This document shows positions 59,678 through 64,000 of a stretch of DNA of 64,000 bases, in pieces (position 1 is the first letter of the stretch; the number at the start of each line of letters is the position of its first letter). Source of the DNA: Apostichopus japonicus (lineage: Eukaryota > Echinodermata > Holothuroidea > Aspidochirotida > Stichopodidae); the NCBI RefSeq assembly GCF_037975245.1, contig NC_092569.1, positions 27,721,668 to 27,785,667 of the forward strand, read 5' to 3'. The notes beneath the pieces were generated by a model. It worked only from the letters and a program-made list of their open reading frames with translations. It made no database searches and was not told where the DNA came from. Both the position numbers and the translations under genes were made by a program.

Positions 59678-60606
59678 ATGCAGAATGAGAACACCACAGC
59701 AGATATGCTCCACTTTATTGCAAGAAGTACAGGGCTGCAATTTCAAGGTCGACACAGGATATCAAAATACTGTAACTTTGAGCTGCTGGTTCATGCTGAC
59801 CATGGGATGCAGCGAGAAATGGCTTATATGGAAATAAGGAGCTCCCACAAGCATATATTGCAAACATCCCCAGTTGTCTTTAATATTCAGTAAGTATTGA
59901 CTGTGAGATATATTTTAAATCCCTATGACCTGAAGTTAGTTTTCTAAAGCCTTCCCTTTAATATCCTCTAAGTCTGATCAACACACACTATGCATAATAT
60001 AAATTTACTGTACTAAGTTTCAACACGAACAAAGATGATGAAAATTTGCTGTTTATTTTCAAAAACTGTAAACGATCTAAGGCAACGGCTAACAAATTAA
60101 TGTAAGAAAGACTTTCCACTTCCCACCAAGTCCACTGCCAAACCTTTTGTTTTACTTTGCTACTTCCACCATCATAGAATGTTATCAGAATTGAAATGAC
60201 TTTATGTGTAGTCTTTGAAAACCAAATGTACTGTAAATCTGCCATCTGGCAGGCTGGAATGAATTGTAGGTAGGATTGTGAAGCAAAGACTTGAGGTGTT
60301 AACACACCATCACATTTTAACCTTGATTATGATGTGTTTATTTGTACCTTTTGCAACAATGTCAATATCAAAATGTGAGGCTTTAAAAAATATTTACATG
60401 GAATTTACTTCAGTGAAACTTCGACATATGATTGAAATGTTGTTTTGGTTTGTTGTAGGTTAACAAGAGCTGGTGGAATTTCTCCACAAGAGAAGGAAGT
60501 ACTGTCATCAATAAAATCTGCAGACAGAAGAATATTTTTACTGAAGATCAAAATTTTCAATGAAGGGAAAGGCTTTCGATTAAAATTGGACAAACAACTT
60601 CTGTAG
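59678..60606 (+). CDS. Candidate two-exon gene of unknown function
   Basis: The proposed coding parts are 59678-59889 and 60459-60606. The first exon follows a pyrimidine-rich acceptor (TTCTCTTGTCAG at 59636) and ends at GTAAGT. The second follows TTTGGTTTGTTGTAG. Phase 2 joins to phase 1 correctly, giving 119 residues with text such as ISKYCNFELLVHADHGMQRE and LTRAGGISPQEKEVLSSIKS, ending RLKLDKQLL. AATAAA at 60901 lies about 295 bases after the stop. No domain was recognised. The start is the first Met after a stop in that frame, so true 5' exons may lie upstream, for instance a GC-richer segment ending at a GTAAGT near 56483. The support is splice-signal and phase agreement only. Confidence 0.3.
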
Positions 60607-60900
60607 ATACAATGAGGACTAGATTTATATGTCATTGCTTGGAGCCAGGTACGGTGCATTCTATGAGTTTGAATTTTTCTTTTTAGTTTCTGGACAGGTA
60701 TATGACATACAGCATACAAATTAAAATTTGTTAATGAATTTTCTTCCTTCACAGCGTCATAAAATTCATTATTAATAATCCATTTATACAAATTCTTATG
60801 TTGCTGTATTTGAGAATAATTTTCGTTAGTAAAACAAAGATTTTAATCATATTCATTGCATTAACTATTATTCATGTAACTCCCTTACTTCGCTGTATCA

Positions 60901-60906
60901 AATAAA
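60901..60906 (+). terminator. Candidate polyadenylation signal of the unknown gene
   Basis: AATAAA followed by a T-rich stretch, about 295 bases after the proposed stop codon at 60606. Confidence 0.25.
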
Positions 60907-60939
60907 ACATTGTTTCACCAATCCATTATTCCAGTTGTT

Positions 60940-62250
60940 ATACTGCTGGGAGGGGAGACACCAAGGTCTTTTAATACTTCAGTTACCCAATTAATGCTAA
61001 CTAGATGCTCAATAATGCTTCCCACAATGGGGATTTTGGGTCTAGCAAACCTTAAGTCTAGTGGACCCTCAATGTAATGGGCATCCTCCCCCCCCCCCCA
61101 TGTTGGTACTGCATGTGGTATACTTTTGTTAGTGAAACTAAGAGTTTCATCCTAGTCATTACATTGAGGAATGCTCTTTATTAAACTCCCTTACTTCACT
61201 GCAGCGTATTGGTAATCAACTATTCTAGTTGTAATGTTGCTAGTACTGTATTTGAGAATCCTTTTGTTAGTGAAACGAAGAGTTTAATGCTATCCATTAC
61301 ATTTAGGAGTACTCTCTAAGTGTCTACCTTCACAACATCATATAATAAATTATTAACAATCCATTATCTCTTTATATTTATGACAGAGCTGTAGTCGAGT
61401 CCAATTAGCCAGAGTCCGAGTCCATCTGGTCTGAGCCAAATACAAGACCCCTCAATTCCGAGCCGACTCCAGATACCAAAGATCACCTTCAGTAAAAATT
61501 CTTGAACTGTTATGATAATTATGCACCCAGGAGGAAATTTACCTCATGCTATAATTTTTTCGGACCAGATATGTGGCAGCAAGCTCTTCCTGGTTCATAA
61601 ATGTTATAAAACTACTGGGAGGGGAGTCACCAAGGTCCTTCAATACTTTCAGTTACCCAATAATGCTAACTAGACGCTCAATAATGCTTCCCACAATGGG
61701 GGTGTTGGGTCTAGCAAACCTTAAGTCTAGTGGACCCTCAATATTATGGGCATCCCTCTTGTTGGTACTGCATGTGGTATCCTTTTGTTAGTGAAACTAA
61801 GAGTGTTATCCTAGTCATTACATTGAGGGATGCTCTTTATTAAACTCCCTTTCCTCACTGCATCGTATTGGTGATCCATTATTTCAGCTGTAATGTTGCT
61901 AGTACTGTATTTGAGAATCCTTTTGTTAGTGAAACGAAGAGTTTAATGCTATCCATTACATTTAGGAGTTAACTTTCTAGGTCTCTACCTTCTCAACATC
62001 ATATAATAAATTATTAACAATCCATTATCTTTTTATATTTATGGCAGAGCTGTAGTCGAGTCCACTTGGTATGAGCCAAATCCAAGACCCTTCAAGTCTG
62101 AGCCGACTCCAGATATTCAAATATGATCACCTTTGGTAAAAATTCTTGACCTGTTATGATAATTATGCACCCAGGAGGAAATTTACCTCATGCTATAATT
62201 TTTTCGGACCAGATAAGTGGCAGCAAACTTTTCCTGGTTCATAAATGTTC
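60940..62250. repeat. Two-unit tandem duplication of about 660 bp
   Basis: Unit 1 (about 60940-61604) and unit 2 (about 61605-62250) share CTGGGAGGGGAG, ATAATGCTTCCCACAATGGG, GTCTAGCAAACCTTAAGTCT, CCTTTTGTTAGTGAAAC, AGAGCTGTAGTCGAGTCC and TAATTTTTTCGGACCAGATA in order. Within each unit a TTTTGTTAGTGAAAC..AGAGT line occurs twice, so an older internal repeat precedes the duplication. Confidence 0.9.
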
Positions 62251-64000
62251 AGCCCGGGCGCTCAACTTTCAAACCATGCAGGGAGAGGCAAAATCATATT
62301 CAAACCACGACCACTGCAGGTTAAAACGGGCTTGTGAGAACCCTGCTCTACTAAAAGTGATATTCTAGTTACATTTAGGATTGCTCATTAAGATTTTCAA
62401 ATCATCATCATTGTCATGGTTGCTACTTTTTCTGATGTCATCATCATTTGTGAATTATTGTTATTGTTGCCATGTTACATTTGCCAGTATCAATTTTGCT
62501 TATTGTTCTCTCAAAATTGCAGAGTAGAAGGAAGAAATGTTAGCTAATAGTTATTATACCATATGTTCTTGGTCTCTAAATTGTTTACGCTGAGGTCAGT
62601 ATGAACAGAAGTGTTTATAATAGTTTTCCTTTCTGATAAAGTATTTTCTGAATCATTTCATTAATTTTATATTTAAAATGGAATTTTCAGTAGGTGTTGG
62701 CTTCATTGAGGGTCAAAGGCTACTCAAGGTCAGTAGAGTAACATAGAGCATCTAACTCAACAAGGAAAAGTTGGTAGTCATATGTAGTGCATATAGGTTT
62801 CTGACATTGAGTACTATTCTATAAATTTGTACAGTATAGCAGAAGCCCATGTGAGATAACTAGATATCTGAAACTGAAAGCCATGTTAACATGATAGTTC
62901 AATATTGGAATGATGAATGGAAGTTTGTATGCAGGTGTATCATGTGCTGAGTGCTCTAAGCCAAGTCAAAGGTTATTTGAGGCCAATATAGGTAAAATCT
63001 GAAAACCTTCATGATCCCATACTATCTAGTATCTGACTAGTAGCTGCTTTAATAGCTGAATCTTAGGGCAATTAATATATTTATCAGAACAAGTAATGTA
63101 CCTCAAAAGACTTCTTAAGCTCCTTTGAGCCCCATTCAATATTTCAGTGTATTAACTTCATCATTCTTTTAACAAATTTACTCCAAATTGCTAGTTTCAT
63201 GTTCTGGCAATGAACCTTTGTCATATCATGTTGCATGAGTGCTGTAACTGGTTTACAAGCTTGCAAAAGTCTTAAAAGGAGGATAGGGTGTTGGGATAAA
63301 TAGTTCAAAATAATATTAACAAAATTGTACCATATTTTGCTTTTCTTTTTTCCCATATGTTGCCACTGCTTGAATAAGACTAGTTGATAGGACTTTTTGT
63401 GAGCTCCACCTTTGACAACAAGGTACAGTAGACTTCAACTGCATCTTGTTGGCAACATCCTAGGAAAGTTTCAATAAACACAGATGTTTCTATAAAATGA
63501 GGAATCTGATGAACATTCCAATACTGCGAGTCTTTATTGGACATTTCAGCAGGAGGCAATAACCAATTCTGATATTGTTACATACTGTAGGTCCTTCATA
63601 AAATGCTACTTAAAGAACTGTATTACTTCCTTGGGAAGGTGAATTTTATTGTCAAATACAACATCAAATACAACCTGTCCAACTCCCCCCCCCCCCCCCA
63701 CACCTCCATTTATCCCGAGTAGTTTACAGAAACTGGGACAGAACATTTTTTGTGGGAAACAAGGTTAAATAATGTTGTTTGAGGTATTGAGCATTTATCT
63801 ATATGTCCCTTTCGAATCTAGATAGGAGGAAGTAGCAAACAATGCAAGGAAAACATGAAGTTCAAGTGGATGCTTTAATTGTTTTTACCCAAAACATTGC
63901 TATATTCATTGATAAATATAATCCACTTCAAATTCAGTACCGTTATACAACATGCAAAAGAGTTATGATATTGATGTACTTTCTGAATTTAGACCATTGC
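62251..64000. other. Right end of window, nothing recognised
   Basis: No exon, RNA gene or complete transposon was seen. A poly-C tract lies at about 63686-63699. Open frames are short and without motifs. Confidence 0.4.

Overview
The window looks like AT-rich nuclear DNA of a marine invertebrate deuterostome, most likely an echinoderm. The reasons are short exons split by introns with GT-AG ends, two families that are expanded in such genomes (RDH8-like short-chain dehydrogenases and secreted fibrinogen-related proteins), long TA microsatellites, and many decayed DNA transposons. The organism assignment is inference. Nothing in the window looks bacterial or organellar.

Layout. 1-3.3 kb: repeats and a decayed LINE endonuclease fragment. 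3.67-16.24 kb (+): SDR copy A, an intact five-exon gene encoding a 295-residue RDH8/HSD17B1-type dehydrogenase. Its introns 2 and 3 are swollen by nested hAT-type insertions (5.19-7.97 kb) and by a 3.6-kb TA-flanked element carrying decayed exons (10.85-14.46 kb), followed by a 48-bp minisatellite. 17.62-22.38 kb (+): SDR copy B, a tandem duplicate with the same exon structure but a 1-bp T-run insertion in exon 4 and a weakened polyA signal. 23.39-31.41 kb (-): three 5' exons of a fibrinogen-related gene (FREP2), cut short inside its third exon. Its introns hold a U2-headed RNA-like element and a Penelope-type hammerhead relic. 31.4-38.2 kb: repeats only. 38.58-51.04 kb (-): FREP1, an eight-exon gene encoding 608 residues, with signal peptide, incomplete fibrinogen domain, TIL/TILa, EGF and a second fibrinogen domain. 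The second domain carries a 90-residue Tyr/Cys-rich insert. 51-56.3 kb: repeats. 56.3-60.9 kb (+): a weak two-exon candidate gene. 60.9-64 kb: a two-unit tandem duplication and unannotated sequence.

The two gene families share no visible pathway. The SDRs would act on retinoid- or steroid-like substrates at intracellular membranes. The FREPs would be secreted, lectin-like proteins, a class commonly tied to innate immunity or to adhesion and matrix. What links them is the mode of change: tandem duplication of each family, followed by decay of one copy (SDR-B, FREP2). Comparing SDR-A with SDR-B gives empty-site evidence for two transposon insertions. The most unusual item is the in-frame Tyr/Cys-rich segment, built on TAT/TGT triplet repeats, inside the calcium-binding half of FREP1's second fibrinogen domain.

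All exon joins were deduced by eye from splice signals, phase continuity and paralogue comparison. No transcript or database search was available.
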